DNA of 64,000 nt from Streptomyces lincolnensis (GCF_001685355.1 NZ_CP016438.1:3534001-3598000), one strand, 5' to 3'; counted from the first letter of the stretch, positions 33,202-44,421 are shown. The notes: generated by a model from the letters alone, not told the origin. Numbers and translations: made by a program.

Positions 33202-34592
33202 CCACCCGCGAGACCGCCATCGCCCGCGCGACCGCCTACTACGACTCCGGCGCCTTCCTGACCGACCTGCGCCGCCGGGTCGCGATGCCGACGGAGAGCC
33301 AACCGCCCGCGGACACGGCCCGCCTGTACGCCTACCTGAAGGACGAACTCGCCCCCGCGGCCGACCGCCTGGGGGCCGAGGTCCGCATCCTCGACAACCC
33401 GGATCCCGCCGCCGGCCCCTTCCTCCTCGCCCACCGCCACGAGGCGGACGACCTGCCGACCGTCCTGGTCTACGGCCACGCGGACGTCGTCCCCGGCCAG
33501 GACGACCGCTGGCGCGAGGGCCTGTCCCCCTGGCATCTCGTCGTCGAGGGCGACCGCCTCTACGGCCGCGGCACCGCCGACAACAAGGGCCAGCACACCG
33601 TCAACCTGGCCGCCCTGGAACAGGTGCTCACCGCGCGCGGCGGCCGCCTCGGCTTCAACCTGAAGCTGCTGATCGAGACGGGCGAGGAGTCCGGCTCCCC
33701 GGGCCTGCACGAGTTCTGCCGCCGCATGAAGGACGACCTGGCAGCGGACGTCCTGATCGCCTCCGACGGTCCCCGCCTCGCCGCCGACCGCCCCACCCTC
33801 TTCCTCGGCTCGCGCGGCGCCGCCAACATCCGCCTCCGCGTGCCCCTGCGCGAGGGTGCCCACCACTCGGGCAACTGGGGCGGCGCCCTGCGCAACCCGG
33901 CGACCGTGCTGGCGTCCGCCCTCGCGACCATGGTCGACGCCCGCGGCCGCATTCTCGTGGCGGGCCTACGACCGCCCGCGATCCCGGCGCCGGTCAGGGC
34001 GGCGCTCGCCGGCCTCACCGTCGGCGGCGGCCCGGACGATCCCCGCGTCGACACCGACTGGGGCGAGCCGGACCTCACGCCCGCCGAACGCGTCTTCGCC
34101 TGGAACACCCTGGAGGTCCTGGCCCTGTCCGCCGGGGACCCGGCCAAGCCGGTGGGCGCGATACCCGGAAGGGCCCATGCGGACGTCCAGCTCCGTTTCG
34201 TCGTAGGGACCGACTGGCAGCGCCTCGCGGAGATCCTCCGGGCCCATCTGGACGCCCACGGCCTGCCCATGGTCGAGGTCGAGGTGCTCCAGGCGGTACC
34301 CGCGACCCGGCTGAGCCCCGACTCCCCCTGGGTCCGTCTGGCCACGGACTCCCTCCAGCGCACCACCGGCAAGACCCCGGCGATCCTCCCCAACCTCGGC
34401 GGCACCCTCCCCAACGACGCCTTCGCGGAGATCCTCGGCCTGCCCACCGTCTGGGTGCCCCACTCCCACCCGTCCTGCGCCCAGCACGCGCCCGACGAAC
34501 ACCTGCTGGGCTCGGTGGCCCGGGAATCCCTGGCCGTCATGGCGGGACTCTTCTGGGACCTCGGGGAAAGCCGGGGCAGTATGGGCGCATGA
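33198..34592 (+). CDS. M20 family dipeptidase/deacylase
   Basis: 464 residues. The ATG at 33198 overlaps the regulator stop by four bases, which fixes the start although the frame is open much further upstream. Zinc-site motifs: VLVYGHADVVPGQDDRW, YGRGTADNKGQHTVNLAAL and LIETGEESGSPGLHEFCRR; the dimerisation domain has LREGAHHSGNWGGALRNPAT, and the C-terminal VWVPHSHPSCAQHAPDEHLL carries the last metal His. This fits the ArgE/DapE/peptidase-V-like dipeptidase branch. No signal peptide. It is coupled to the regulator before it and to a TerD gene after it. Confidence 0.9.
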   Translation: MTTRETAIARATAYYDSGAFLTDLRRRVAMPTESQPPADTARLYAYLKDELAPAADRLGAEVRILDNPDPAAGPFLLAHRHEADDLPTVLVYGHADVVPGQDDRWREGLSPWHLVVEGDRLYGRGTADNKGQHTVNLAALEQVLTARGGRLGFNLKLLIETGEESGSPGLHEFCRRMKDDLAADVLIASDGPRLAADRPTLFLGSRGAANIRLRVPLREGAHHSGNWGGALRNPATVLASALATMVDARGRILVAGLRPPAIPAPVRAALAGLTVGGGPDDPRVDTDWGEPDLTPAERVFAWNTLEVLALSAGDPAKPVGAIPGRAHADVQLRFVVGTDWQRLAEILRAHLDAHGLPMVEVEVLQAVPATRLSPDSPWVRLATDSLQRTTGKTPAILPNLGGTLPNDAFAEILGLPTVWVPHSHPSCAQHAPDEHLLGSVARESLAVMAGLFWDLGESRGSMGA

Positions 34593-35173
34593 TTACGCTC
34601 ACGAAGGAAGACGGCCCGGCCGACCTGGACGGCGTGACCCACCTGGCCATCGGGGTCTCCTGGGACCCCACGGCCGGCGCCAGCGGCGGAGTGCTCGGCA
34701 AGCTGCGCCGCAAGACCGGCACCGACCTCGACCTCATCGCCATCGCCATGCACGACGGGGACCCGGTCCGCCTCGCGGGCCTGGACTCCCTCGACCCCAT
34801 CGGCAACGGCTCCCTCCTGCACAGCGGCGACAACCAGACCGGGCACGGGGACGGCGACGACGAGACCGTCACCGTCGAGTTCGCCAAGATCCCGCCGCAC
34901 ATCACCTCGATCGTCTTCGTCGCCGCCGCCTACAAGAAGGGCAGCTCCTTCCAGAAGGCCCGCAACATCAGCTTCAAGGTCTACGACGCCACCGGCGGCA
35001 GCACCCAGCAGGTCGCCGACATCTGGCCCTCCATGCTCACCTCGGACAACGGCTGCGCCGTGGCCAAGGCCGTCCGCTCCGGCGCCATCTGGAAGCTCCA
35101 GGTCATCAACGACACCGGCAAGATCAAGCAGGGCGACCAGCTGGCCCTGATGCGCTTCGCCGCCAGCAAGTAG
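34589..35173 (+). CDS. TerD-family (tellurium resistance domain) protein
   Basis: 194 residues, normal for the family, calcium-binding and usually linked to tellurite or general stress responses. Signature parts: HLAIGVSWDPTAGASGGVLG, GTDLDLIAIAMHDGDPVRLA, GDNQTGHGDGDDETVTVEFA and IVFVAAAYKKGSSFQKARNI. Streptomyces genomes usually carry many TerD paralogues. The ATG overlaps the M20 peptidase stop (ATGA), so the three plus-strand genes form one translationally coupled unit, an odd partnership for TerD. Confidence 0.95.
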   Translation: MITLTKEDGPADLDGVTHLAIGVSWDPTAGASGGVLGKLRRKTGTDLDLIAIAMHDGDPVRLAGLDSLDPIGNGSLLHSGDNQTGHGDGDDETVTVEFAKIPPHITSIVFVAAAYKKGSSFQKARNISFKVYDATGGSTQQVADIWPSMLTSDNGCAVAKAVRSGAIWKLQVINDTGKIKQGDQLALMRFAASK

Positions 35174-35234
35174 CCGCCGGCCGGGGCCCCTCGGGCAGTA
35201 CGCCTCAGGTGCGATACGCCTGATGCGGCACGAC

Positions 35235-36359
35235 TCAGGTGCAGTACGACTCCAGGGTGCCCCGCCGCCGGACATCGAGCGTCGCGCAGTGGAACGAGCC
35301 GCCGAACGGCGCGTAGTGCAGCAGATCGCAGGGGATCGGCTCGAAGCCCCACCTCTCCAGCGCGCGCAGCATCCCGGTGTGATGCCGCTCCGCGATCACC
35401 CGCTTCTCGTCGATCATCAGCACGTTCAGGCTGAGCCACTTCCCGCACATCGACGTGACCCTGAGCAGGGGATCGTCGAGCGGGTCGGGCTCGGGGGCGA
35501 CCAGGATGTCCCACGAGCCCAGCGCCTCGGGCAGCCGGTCCACATCGACGTACTCGGGATTGACCAGTGCCTTGCCGGGTCCCAGTGGCAGAAACGTCGT
35601 GTCGATGTGCATCGGCGTACGGCAGCGGCTCCTGATCTCGTGAATGCGGTACCCCGGCCCCAGATGGCGGCGCAGCCACTCGATGCCCATCCGGTTGGTG
35701 ACATTGCTCGGCGTCACGAACAGATCGCGACCCGCGCGCACGAAGTCCGCCGCGTCGAACACCGGCTCGAACTCGGTGAGGATGCGGCGCACCGGCTCGC
35801 CCTCGTCCGGCACCCGGAAGTCCGTCTCGAACAGCTCCTCGGTGAGCTGCGGCTTCGGCGCCGACGTCCAGCGCGCCCCGCGCCGGAAGTAGTCCTTCAG
35901 GATCCGGCGGTAGGAGTGGGCCTCGAAATACCGGCACGGCCACGCCATCGGCGTCTCGATGATCTCGTCACCGATCACCAGCAGACTGTCCCGCGGACAG
36001 GTGTTGCAAAAGCCCCGCGACGACCAGTCGGGCGTGCCGAAACGCCGCCGGTGATCGACCGCGTCGGGCCGCACGACCGTGACCCCGAGCCCCTCCAACA
36101 ACGCGATGAACTCGTCCAGTTCCTGTTGCGCCCGCTCGATCAGCAGCCGCGGGTATCTGAAACCCGCGACCATCCCCTGCGCCCGCCCCGCCCACGTCGG
36201 CATGTTGCACGACACCACCGGATGCCTGGACGGGATCGTCGCCCCCTCCAGCCGCCCTACGACGACCTCCTCCAGCGGATCCCACTCGTTGTGCGAACCG
36301 ACGGGCGCCACAGGAGACTCCACACCCCGGTCGGTCGCGTCCCGCTCCACCACCGTCAT
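35235..36359 (-). CDS. Amidinotransferase (glycine / inosamine-phosphate amidinotransferase family)
   Basis: About 374 residues from the ATG at 36359, with GGGAG nine bases upstream; the open frame extends to 36479. It belongs to the arginine:X amidinotransferase fold: VGSHNEWDPLEEVVVGRLEG at the start, RCRTPMHIDTTFLPLGPGKA with the catalytic His, and APFGGSFHCATLDVRRRGTL with the nucleophilic Cys near the C-terminus. Relatives are mitochondrial AGAT and StrB1 of streptomycin synthesis. No aminocyclitol, cyanotoxin or creatine genes are nearby, so the acceptor amine cannot be named. It is flanked by TerD and a DUF899 gene, and divergent from the latter. Confidence 0.92.
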   Translation of the reverse strand: MTVVERDATDRGVESPVAPVGSHNEWDPLEEVVVGRLEGATIPSRHPVVSCNMPTWAGRAQGMVAGFRYPRLLIERAQQELDEFIALLEGLGVTVVRPDAVDHRRRFGTPDWSSRGFCNTCPRDSLLVIGDEIIETPMAWPCRYFEAHSYRRILKDYFRRGARWTSAPKPQLTEELFETDFRVPDEGEPVRRILTEFEPVFDAADFVRAGRDLFVTPSNVTNRMGIEWLRRHLGPGYRIHEIRSRCRTPMHIDTTFLPLGPGKALVNPEYVDVDRLPEALGSWDILVAPEPDPLDDPLLRVTSMCGKWLSLNVLMIDEKRVIAERHHTGMLRALERWGFEPIPCDLLHYAPFGGSFHCATLDVRRRGTLESYCT

Positions 36360-36458
36360 GACCAGCCACTCCCGATCACCGTGACCACCCCTGCACAGGC
36401 ACCCCTCGCCCCCTGCCCGCGCGTCAGCTTCCACGTCCCACGAAACGCGCCCACCAAA

Positions 36459-36500
36459 CACGGCACCGAACACGGCCACCGGACACGGCCACCGGACACG
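36459..36500. repeat. Short tandem repeat in the amidinotransferase-DUF899 gap
   Basis: Tandem copies of CACGGCCACCGGA (plus a degenerate copy before) lie in the 228-base divergent gap between two genes. Low-level repeat; no function assigned. Confidence 0.6.
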
Positions 36501-36587
36501 ACCGCTCCTGGGACCGATGAGTTCCGGAGCCCGGTGAGGTCTGCCTCAGCAGAAGCGAGAACCGCCGACGAGATCTGTGAGGGGACC

Positions 36588-37283
36588 ATGACCACCCACG
36601 CACTACCGCCCGTCGTCGACGCGGCAACCTGGGAGCAGCGGCTGGCGGCCCTGCGCGCCCGGGAGAAGGCCGCGACGCGCGAGCTCGACGCCATCGCCGC
36701 CGAGCGGCGCCGGCTGCCGATGGTCGAGATGCCCGACTACATCCTGGAGGGCGAGGACGGCCCCGTCCGACTGGCGGACGTCTTCGAGGACAGGCGGCAA
36801 CTGATCGTCTACAACCACATGTGGTCCGACGGCAAGGAGTGGCAGTGCCCGGGCTGCACGGGGTTCACCTCGCAGTTCACCCGCCTGGAGTTCCTGGACA
36901 ACTACGACGCCCGGTTCGTCGTAGTCACCCAGGGCCCGATCGATGAGGCCCTCGCCTACAAACGCCGGGTCGGCAACCGCATGCCGTGGTACTCGACCGC
37001 CAACAGCCCGTTCGGAGCCGACGTCGGCGCCCCGCCCGACGCCGGATTCGCGGTCAACGTCTTCCTCCGCGACGGCGACACCGTCCACCGCACCTGGCAC
37101 ACCGACGGCCGCGGCACCGAACAGCTCAGCCACACCTTCGCCCTGATCGACCTTCTCCCCTACGGCCGCCAGGAGGAATGGCAGGACTCCCCCGACGGCT
37201 GGCCCCAGTCCCCCACCTACACCCGCTGGTCCACGTCCAAGGACATCGCCACGCTCTACGGCCCCACCCACCACGACGCCTGA
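36588..37283 (+). CDS. DUF899 thioredoxin-like protein
   Basis: 231 residues from the ATG at 36588 (GAGGGG upstream). DUF899 family features: an N-terminal helical region (REKAATRELDAIAAERRRLP), then a thioredoxin-like fold with the CxxC pair in KEWQCPGCTGFTSQF, and a conserved end LIDLLPYGRQEEWQDSPDGW. The CPGC motif suggests redox or peroxide-related activity, but substrates of this family are not known to me. Convergent with the radical SAM gene and separated from it by a terminator. Confidence 0.9.
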   Translation: MTTHALPPVVDAATWEQRLAALRAREKAATRELDAIAAERRRLPMVEMPDYILEGEDGPVRLADVFEDRRQLIVYNHMWSDGKEWQCPGCTGFTSQFTRLEFLDNYDARFVVVTQGPIDEALAYKRRVGNRMPWYSTANSPFGADVGAPPDAGFAVNVFLRDGDTVHRTWHTDGRGTEQLSHTFALIDLLPYGRQEEWQDSPDGWPQSPTYTRWSTSKDIATLYGPTHHDA

Positions 37284-37295
37284 ACCCGCACGAAC

Positions 37296-37319
37296 TCCCC
37301 CTCCCCACAGGGAGGGGGA
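37296..37319. terminator. Bidirectional hairpin between DUF899 and radical SAM genes
   Basis: TCCCCCTCCC pairs with GGGAGGGGGA around CACA, a ten-bp stem located between two converging stops (37283 and 37323). Confidence 0.8.
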
Positions 37320-37322
37320 CCG

Positions 37323-39296
<1,974 letters not shown>

Positions 39297-39385
39297 GTCG
39301 CGAACCTTCGTGAGCGGGACTGAACTGACAGGGGTGACCATCAAGACTAACGCGGCCACGGCCACCCCCCGCACGCCCGAAGGGC

Positions 39386-40891
39386 TCAGAGGTCCGCCGC
39401 CGCGTCCTTGACCTCGTCCCAGAACCCGGGCAGCTCGGCCTCCACGGTCGCGGCCCGGTGCTCCTCGCGCCCGTACAGCAGCCCGTACGTGAACGCGCTC
39501 TCCCCCGCCGCGTGCGCGACCGCGGACAGCTCGCGCAGGGTCCCGCGGGCCATGACGCTGTCCTGGTGCTCGCCGAGCAGGTTCTGGAGGGACTTCATGG
39601 ACTTGACCAGGTCCTTGGCCGGCTTGCCGAGGGCCGGGCGGGCCGCCTCCGCCGCGTAGCGGGTCCGCTTCGTCTTCTTGCGGGCCTCGTGGATGGCGAC
39701 GTCCCGGTCCGTGCCGGGGTCCAGCTCCAGCGCCTGCCCGACGAGCGCGGACACCTTCGCGAAGTCCTTCTTCACCGCCTTGGGGATCACCTTCCCGGGT
39801 TTCTTCCCGGCCGCCTTCAGCAGCGGCGGGTCGGCGAGCAGTGTGTCGAAGGCATCGAGCAGGGCCAGGTAGCGGCGGGAGTCGAGGATCCCGATCAGCC
39901 GGCCGCTCGCGCCGCCGGGCCGGTCGCCCGCCCAGGCGGCCAGCCGCTCGGCGACCGGACCGGAGACCAGCGTGGAGGGCACCTGGTCGAGGGCCGCGGA
40001 CAGGCGTTCGTTCAGTACCTCACGGTCCCGGTCCACGCCCAGCTCACCGGCCAGCCACTTCAGCTCGTCGCCGATCGGGTCGGTGACGGCCCGGTCGAGG
40101 ATCTTGCCGAACGACTTGAAGGTGCTGCGCATCCGGCGGGTGGCGACGCGCATGCTGTGCACGGAGTCCTCGACGTCGCGGCGCACAGCCGGGTCGAACT
40201 CGACGATCGCGTCCCGCTGGGCGCGGACGTAGGCGAGGACGTGGTCGCCGGCGGTCACCGGGTCACCGGTGGCGGCGGGCCGACGCTTCTTCTCCGGGGC
40301 GGTCTCCGCCAGCGCCCGCGCCAGCTTCGACGCCGACCCCGACGGCCGCACCCCCGCCTTGCGCAGGCGTTTGTCGACCTTGTCGAGGAAGGCCGGGTCG
40401 CCCCCGTCGGCCAGCTCCACCTCGATCTCGGTCCACTGGGCGCTGCCACCCTCTTCCGTGAGCCGCTCGGCCCGTACCGCGTCGACGCTCACCTCGGCCA
40501 GCAGCCGCCCGTCGCCGTCCACCAGGTGGCGCACGTCCCGGTCCGAGCGCAGGCGCACCACGGGCCGCAGCTCGGCGTCGCGGACGCGGGAGCGGACCAG
40601 GCCGGCGAGGGCGCGGGGCACGGTGTCGGAGAGCGGCGCCTGGATCTCGTCCCGCACGCCCGGGGTCACCGGGAACTTCAGATGCCAGCCCGCGTCCGAT
40701 CCGCCGGTGCGGCGGCGCAGGGTGAGCGCGGAGGCGGCGAGGCGTTCGTCGACGGTGTCGTAGTAGGTGGCGTCCAGGTGCGCGACTCCCTTGTCGATCA
40801 CTGCCTCGACCCCGGCGACGCCGGTCAGGTCGGGCAGTCCGCTCTCGTCGGACTCGTATTTCCGCTCGATCTCGCGCTTGATGTCCGCCAT
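39386..40891 (-). CDS. CYTH and CHAD domain protein
   Basis: 501 residues. The N-terminal CYTH triphosphate-tunnel domain (about 1-205) has the EIERKY signature in DIKREIERKYESDE, plus TYYDTVDERLAA, LTLRRRTGGSD and an acidic WTEIEVELAD strand. The C-terminal CHAD domain (about 215-495) is helical, with conserved His and basic residues: SVHSMRVATRRMRSTFKSF and IHEARKKTKRTRYAAEA. CYTH enzymes act on inorganic polyphosphate or triphosphates, and CHAD binds polyphosphate. It lies between rodA and the radical SAM gene, all on the same strand, so it may be part of a longer transcript. The ribosome site is weak. Confidence 0.94.
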   Translation of the reverse strand: MADIKREIERKYESDESGLPDLTGVAGVEAVIDKGVAHLDATYYDTVDERLAASALTLRRRTGGSDAGWHLKFPVTPGVRDEIQAPLSDTVPRALAGLVRSRVRDAELRPVVRLRSDRDVRHLVDGDGRLLAEVSVDAVRAERLTEEGGSAQWTEIEVELADGGDPAFLDKVDKRLRKAGVRPSGSASKLARALAETAPEKKRRPAATGDPVTAGDHVLAYVRAQRDAIVEFDPAVRRDVEDSVHSMRVATRRMRSTFKSFGKILDRAVTDPIGDELKWLAGELGVDRDREVLNERLSAALDQVPSTLVSGPVAERLAAWAGDRPGGASGRLIGILDSRRYLALLDAFDTLLADPPLLKAAGKKPGKVIPKAVKKDFAKVSALVGQALELDPGTDRDVAIHEARKKTKRTRYAAEAARPALGKPAKDLVKSMKSLQNLLGEHQDSVMARGTLRELSAVAHAAGESAFTYGLLYGREEHRAATVEAELPGFWDEVKDAAADL

Positions 40892-40942
40892 GACCTGAAT
40901 CTAGTGGCCCACGGCCCGTTACGGCAGGGGGCACCGCGGACG

Positions 40943-40964
40943 GCCCCCGGGCAAACCCGGGGGC
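40943..40964 (-). terminator. Hairpin after rodA
   Basis: GCCCCCGGG pairs with CCCGGGGGC around CAAA, 14 bases beyond the rodA stop. No T run follows; a typical Streptomyces terminator that ends the mre cluster. Confidence 0.75.
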
Positions 40965-40978
40965 GACCACGGGTGACG

Positions 40979-42178
40979 TCAGGCGGACATGGGCCGCTGC
41001 ACCCGGATGGACTGCAACAGCCCCACCGCCACCCAGACCGCGAACATCGACGAGCCTCCGTAGGACACGAACGGCAGTGGCAGGCCCGTGACCGGCATGA
41101 TCCCGAGGGTCATGCCGATGTTCTCGAAGGCCTGGAAGGCGAACCAGGCCACGATCCCGGCGGCGACGATCGTGCCGTAGAGCTCGGTCGTCTCGCGGGC
41201 GATGCGGCAGGCGCGCCACAGGACGACGCCGAGCAGCACGATGATCAGGCCCGCGCCGAGGAAGCCGAGTTCCTCGCCGGCGACGGTGAAGACGAAGTCG
41301 GTCTGCTGCTCGGGCACGAACTGGCCGGTCGTCTGCGAGCCGTGGAACAGCCCGGAGCCCGTCAGTCCGCCCGAGCCGATGGCGATGCGGGCCTGGTTGG
41401 TGTTGTAGCCGACACCCGCCGGGTCGAGGCTGGGGTTGGCGAAGGCCGCGAAGCGGGCGATCTGGTACTCGTCCAGGATGTGCAGCTGCCATACGGCGAT
41501 GGCGCCGGCCGCGCCCGCGCCGAGCAGTCCGAACACCCACCGGTTGGAGGCGCCGGAGGCGAGCAGCACGCCCAGCACGATGATGACCATCACCATGACC
41601 GACCCGAGGTCGGGCATCAGCATCACGACCAGCATCGGCACGGCGGCCAGGCCGAGCGCCTGGAGCACGGTGCGGTGGTCCGGGTACGGCTTGTCACCCG
41701 CGTCCACCCGTGCGGCCAGCAGCATCGCCATGCCCAGGATGATCGTGATCTTCACGAACTCGGAGGGCTGGAGCGAGAAGCCGCCGCCGAGCACGATCCA
41801 GGAGTGGGCGCCGTTGACGGTCGAGCCGAGCGGGGTCAGTACCAGCAGGATCAGGAACACCGAGGCGCCGTAGAGGATCGGGACGGCGGTGCGCAGGGTG
41901 CGGTGGCCGAGCCAGACCGTGCCGATCATCAGGGCGAGCCCGATGCCGGTGTTCATGAGGTGCCGGACCAGGAAGTAGTACGGGTCGCCCTGGTTGATCT
42001 CGGTGCGGTTGCGGGTGGCCGAGAAGACGAGGATCGAGCCGATCAGTGACAGGGCGACGGCCGCGAGCAGTATCGGCCAGTCCAGCCGGCGGGCGAGGGA
42101 GTCCCGGGCCAACAGGCGGGTCCAGCCCGCCCGTTGGGGCCCGTATCCGGAGACGTGGAAGCTGTTGACGCCGGTCAT
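40979..42178 (-). CDS. rodA: SEDS-family peptidoglycan polymerase (RodA; called Sfr in Streptomyces)
   Basis: Polytopic glycosyltransferase that polymerises lipid II with its partner class B PBP. 399 residues with about ten hydrophobic segments. SEDS landmarks are GDPYYFLVRHLMNTGIGLAL, GFSLQPSEFVKITIIL, a large extracellular loop FVPEQQTDFVFTVAGEELGF and the closing GLPLPFVSYGGSSMFAVWVA. Its ATG overlaps the pbp2 stop (42175-42178), giving coupled expression of the enzyme pair. In S. coelicolor the equivalent gene belongs to the mre locus required for spore-wall synthesis. Confidence 0.95.
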   Translation of the reverse strand: MTGVNSFHVSGYGPQRAGWTRLLARDSLARRLDWPILLAAVALSLIGSILVFSATRNRTEINQGDPYYFLVRHLMNTGIGLALMIGTVWLGHRTLRTAVPILYGASVFLILLVLTPLGSTVNGAHSWIVLGGGFSLQPSEFVKITIILGMAMLLAARVDAGDKPYPDHRTVLQALGLAAVPMLVVMLMPDLGSVMVMVIIVLGVLLASGASNRWVFGLLGAGAAGAIAVWQLHILDEYQIARFAAFANPSLDPAGVGYNTNQARIAIGSGGLTGSGLFHGSQTTGQFVPEQQTDFVFTVAGEELGFLGAGLIIVLLGVVLWRACRIARETTELYGTIVAAGIVAWFAFQAFENIGMTLGIMPVTGLPLPFVSYGGSSMFAVWVAVGLLQSIRVQRPMSA

Positions 42179-44421
42179 GCGAGCGTCCTCCGGCTTCCGC
42201 CTGCCCGCCGTCGGCGGCGTGCGTTCCGGTTGCCCGGGGTGGCTGTCCCCACGGTGGCCGCCAGCTGCTGCACGTCCGGCTCCTCCGTGCCCTTCTGGCT
42301 GATCCGCTGCTCCTTGGCCGGGTCCTTGGAGACCTTCGGGGAGGTGATGGAACCGTCGTCCTTGATCTTCGGCAGGTTCTTCTCCGGGGTGGGCAGCAGC
42401 GCGTTCTTCGGGTTGATCCTGCCGTCCTCCGAGACGCCGTAGAGCGCGTTGTAGATCTTGCGCACGGCGGGGCCCGAGGCTCCGGAGCCCGTACCACCTT
42501 GGGAGATGGTCATGACGACCGTGTAGTCCTTGGTGTACGTGGCGAACCAGGAGGTGGTCTGCTTGCCGTAGACCTCGGCGGTGCCCGTCTTGGCGTGCAT
42601 CGGGATCTTGTCCTGCGGCCAGCCGCCGAACCGCCAGGCGGCCGAACCGCGGGTCACGACTCCCGCGAGGGCGTCGTTTATCTCGGCGAGCGTCTTCTTC
42701 GAGTCGGGCAGCTTGCCGTGCGGCTTGGGCGCGATCTCCTGGACACGCTTGCCGTCGGCGCTCACGATCGCCTTGCCGACGGTCGGGTCGTAGAGGGTGC
42801 CGCCGTTGGAGATCGCTCCGTAGATCGTCGCCATCTGGATCGGTGTGACGAGGGTGTCGCCCTGGCCGATGGAGTAGTTGACGGAGTCACCGGCGCGCAT
42901 CTTGTTGCCTTCGAGGCAGTTCTCGTACGCGATCTGCTCGGCGTACGAGCCGCCCTTCTTGCCGTACTTGCACCAGGCGTCCTTGTTGGCCTTCCAGTAG
43001 TCCTGCTTCCACTGGCGGTCCGGGACGCGGCCACTGACCTCGTTCGGCAGGTCGATGCCGGTCTCCTTGCCGAGGCCGAACTGGTGGGCGGTCTTGTAGA
43101 ACCAGTCGTTGGCGTTCTTCTTCGGCGTGTTGCCGCCGTCCCGCTGCCATTCCTGGTGGGCCAGTCGGTAGAAGACGGTGTCGCAGGAGACCTCCAGGGC
43201 GCGGCCGAGGTTGATCGGGCCGTACCCCTTGGACTCGAAGTTCTTGAAGACCTGGCCGCCGATGGAGTACGAGCTGGAGCACTCGTAGTTGCCGTCGAAG
43301 GAGTAGCCCGCGTTGACCGCGGCCGAGCTGGAGACGACCTTGAAGATCGAGCCGGGGGCGGCCTGGCCCTGGATCGCGCGGTTGAGCAGCGGGTAGTTGG
43401 AGTTCTTACCGGTGAGCCTGGTGTAGTCCTTGGCGGAGATGCCGCCGACCCAGGCGTTCGGGTCGTAGGTCGGGTTCGAGGCCATGGCGACGACCCGGCC
43501 GGTCTTGGCCTCCATCACCACGACCGCGCCGGAGTCCGCCTTGTACTTCTCGCCGGTGTTCTTGTCGAAGATCTTGCGGGCTTCCTTCATCGCGTCGTTG
43601 AGTTCGTACTCCGCGACGCGCTGAACGCGGGCGTCGACGCTGGTGACGAGGTTGGAGCCGGGCTGCGCGGGGTCGGCCTGGGCCTCGCCGATGACGCGGC
43701 CGAGGTTGTCGACCTCGTAGCGGGTGACGCCGGCCTTGCCGCGCAGTTCCTTGTCGTACTGGCGCTCCAGGCCGGAGCGGCCGACCTGGTCGGAGCGCAG
43801 GTAGGGCGAGTCGGTGTCCTGGGCCTTGGTGATCTCCTCGTCGGTGACGGGCGAGAGATAACCGAGGACCTGGGCGGTGTTGGCCTTGGCGGGGGCGGCG
43901 TAGCGGCGGACGGCCTCGGGCTCGGCGGTGATGCCGGGGAACTCCTCGGCGCGCTCGCGGATCTGGAGGGCCTGCTTGGCGGTGGCCTCGTCGGTGATGG
44001 GGATGGGCTGGTACGGCGAGCCGTTCCAGCAGGGCTGGGGGGTCTTGGCGTCGCACAGGCGGACCTTCTCCATGACCTCCTTGGGCGTCATGGCGAGGAC
44101 GCCGGCCAGCTTGGTGAGGACGGCCTTGCCGTCGTCCTTCATCTTCAGCAGGTCGGTGCGGGAGGCGGAGACCACCAGCCGGGTCTCGTTGTCGGCGAGG
44201 GGGACTCCGCGGGCGTCCAGGATCGATCCGCGGACGGCGGGCTCGACGACCTGCTGGACGTGGTTGCCGGAGGCCTCCTTGGCGTACTCGTCGCCCTCGC
44301 GGATCTGGAGGTACCACAGGCGCCCGCCGAGGGTGCCGAGGAGGGAGAGGACGAGAACCTGGATGACGATGAGCCGGATCTGGACCCGTGGGGTCCGACC
44401 GGTCTCGGGGATGTTGGTCAC
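42175..44421 (-). CDS. pbp2: Penicillin-binding protein 2 (class B transpeptidase)
   Basis: Cross-links peptidoglycan. 748 residues from a GTG at 44421 (GGGGGAGG upstream). One membrane anchor (about 14-35), a pedestal domain with RGSILDARGVPLADNETRLV, then the transpeptidase domain: active-site APGSIFKV (Ser 358, Lys 361), SCDTVFY (412) and HAKTGTAEV (611). A long Lys/Arg-rich tail after about 680 ends in RNARRRRRAGGSRR. It is coupled to rodA. A 158-base gap separates it from mreD, so some independent expression is possible. Confidence 0.96.
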   Translation of the reverse strand: MTNIPETGRTPRVQIRLIVIQVLVLSLLGTLGGRLWYLQIREGDEYAKEASGNHVQQVVEPAVRGSILDARGVPLADNETRLVVSASRTDLLKMKDDGKAVLTKLAGVLAMTPKEVMEKVRLCDAKTPQPCWNGSPYQPIPITDEATAKQALQIRERAEEFPGITAEPEAVRRYAAPAKANTAQVLGYLSPVTDEEITKAQDTDSPYLRSDQVGRSGLERQYDKELRGKAGVTRYEVDNLGRVIGEAQADPAQPGSNLVTSVDARVQRVAEYELNDAMKEARKIFDKNTGEKYKADSGAVVVMEAKTGRVVAMASNPTYDPNAWVGGISAKDYTRLTGKNSNYPLLNRAIQGQAAPGSIFKVVSSSAAVNAGYSFDGNYECSSSYSIGGQVFKNFESKGYGPINLGRALEVSCDTVFYRLAHQEWQRDGGNTPKKNANDWFYKTAHQFGLGKETGIDLPNEVSGRVPDRQWKQDYWKANKDAWCKYGKKGGSYAEQIAYENCLEGNKMRAGDSVNYSIGQGDTLVTPIQMATIYGAISNGGTLYDPTVGKAIVSADGKRVQEIAPKPHGKLPDSKKTLAEINDALAGVVTRGSAAWRFGGWPQDKIPMHAKTGTAEVYGKQTTSWFATYTKDYTVVMTISQGGTGSGASGPAVRKIYNALYGVSEDGRINPKNALLPTPEKNLPKIKDDGSITSPKVSKDPAKEQRISQKGTEEPDVQQLAATVGTATPGNRNARRRRRAGGSRRTLA

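Noticed and set aside
39458..42049. 863-codon plus-strand frame opposite the CYTH-CHAD and rodA genes
   Set aside because: Shadow of two well-supported genes on the other strand; no start signal and no recognisable domain.
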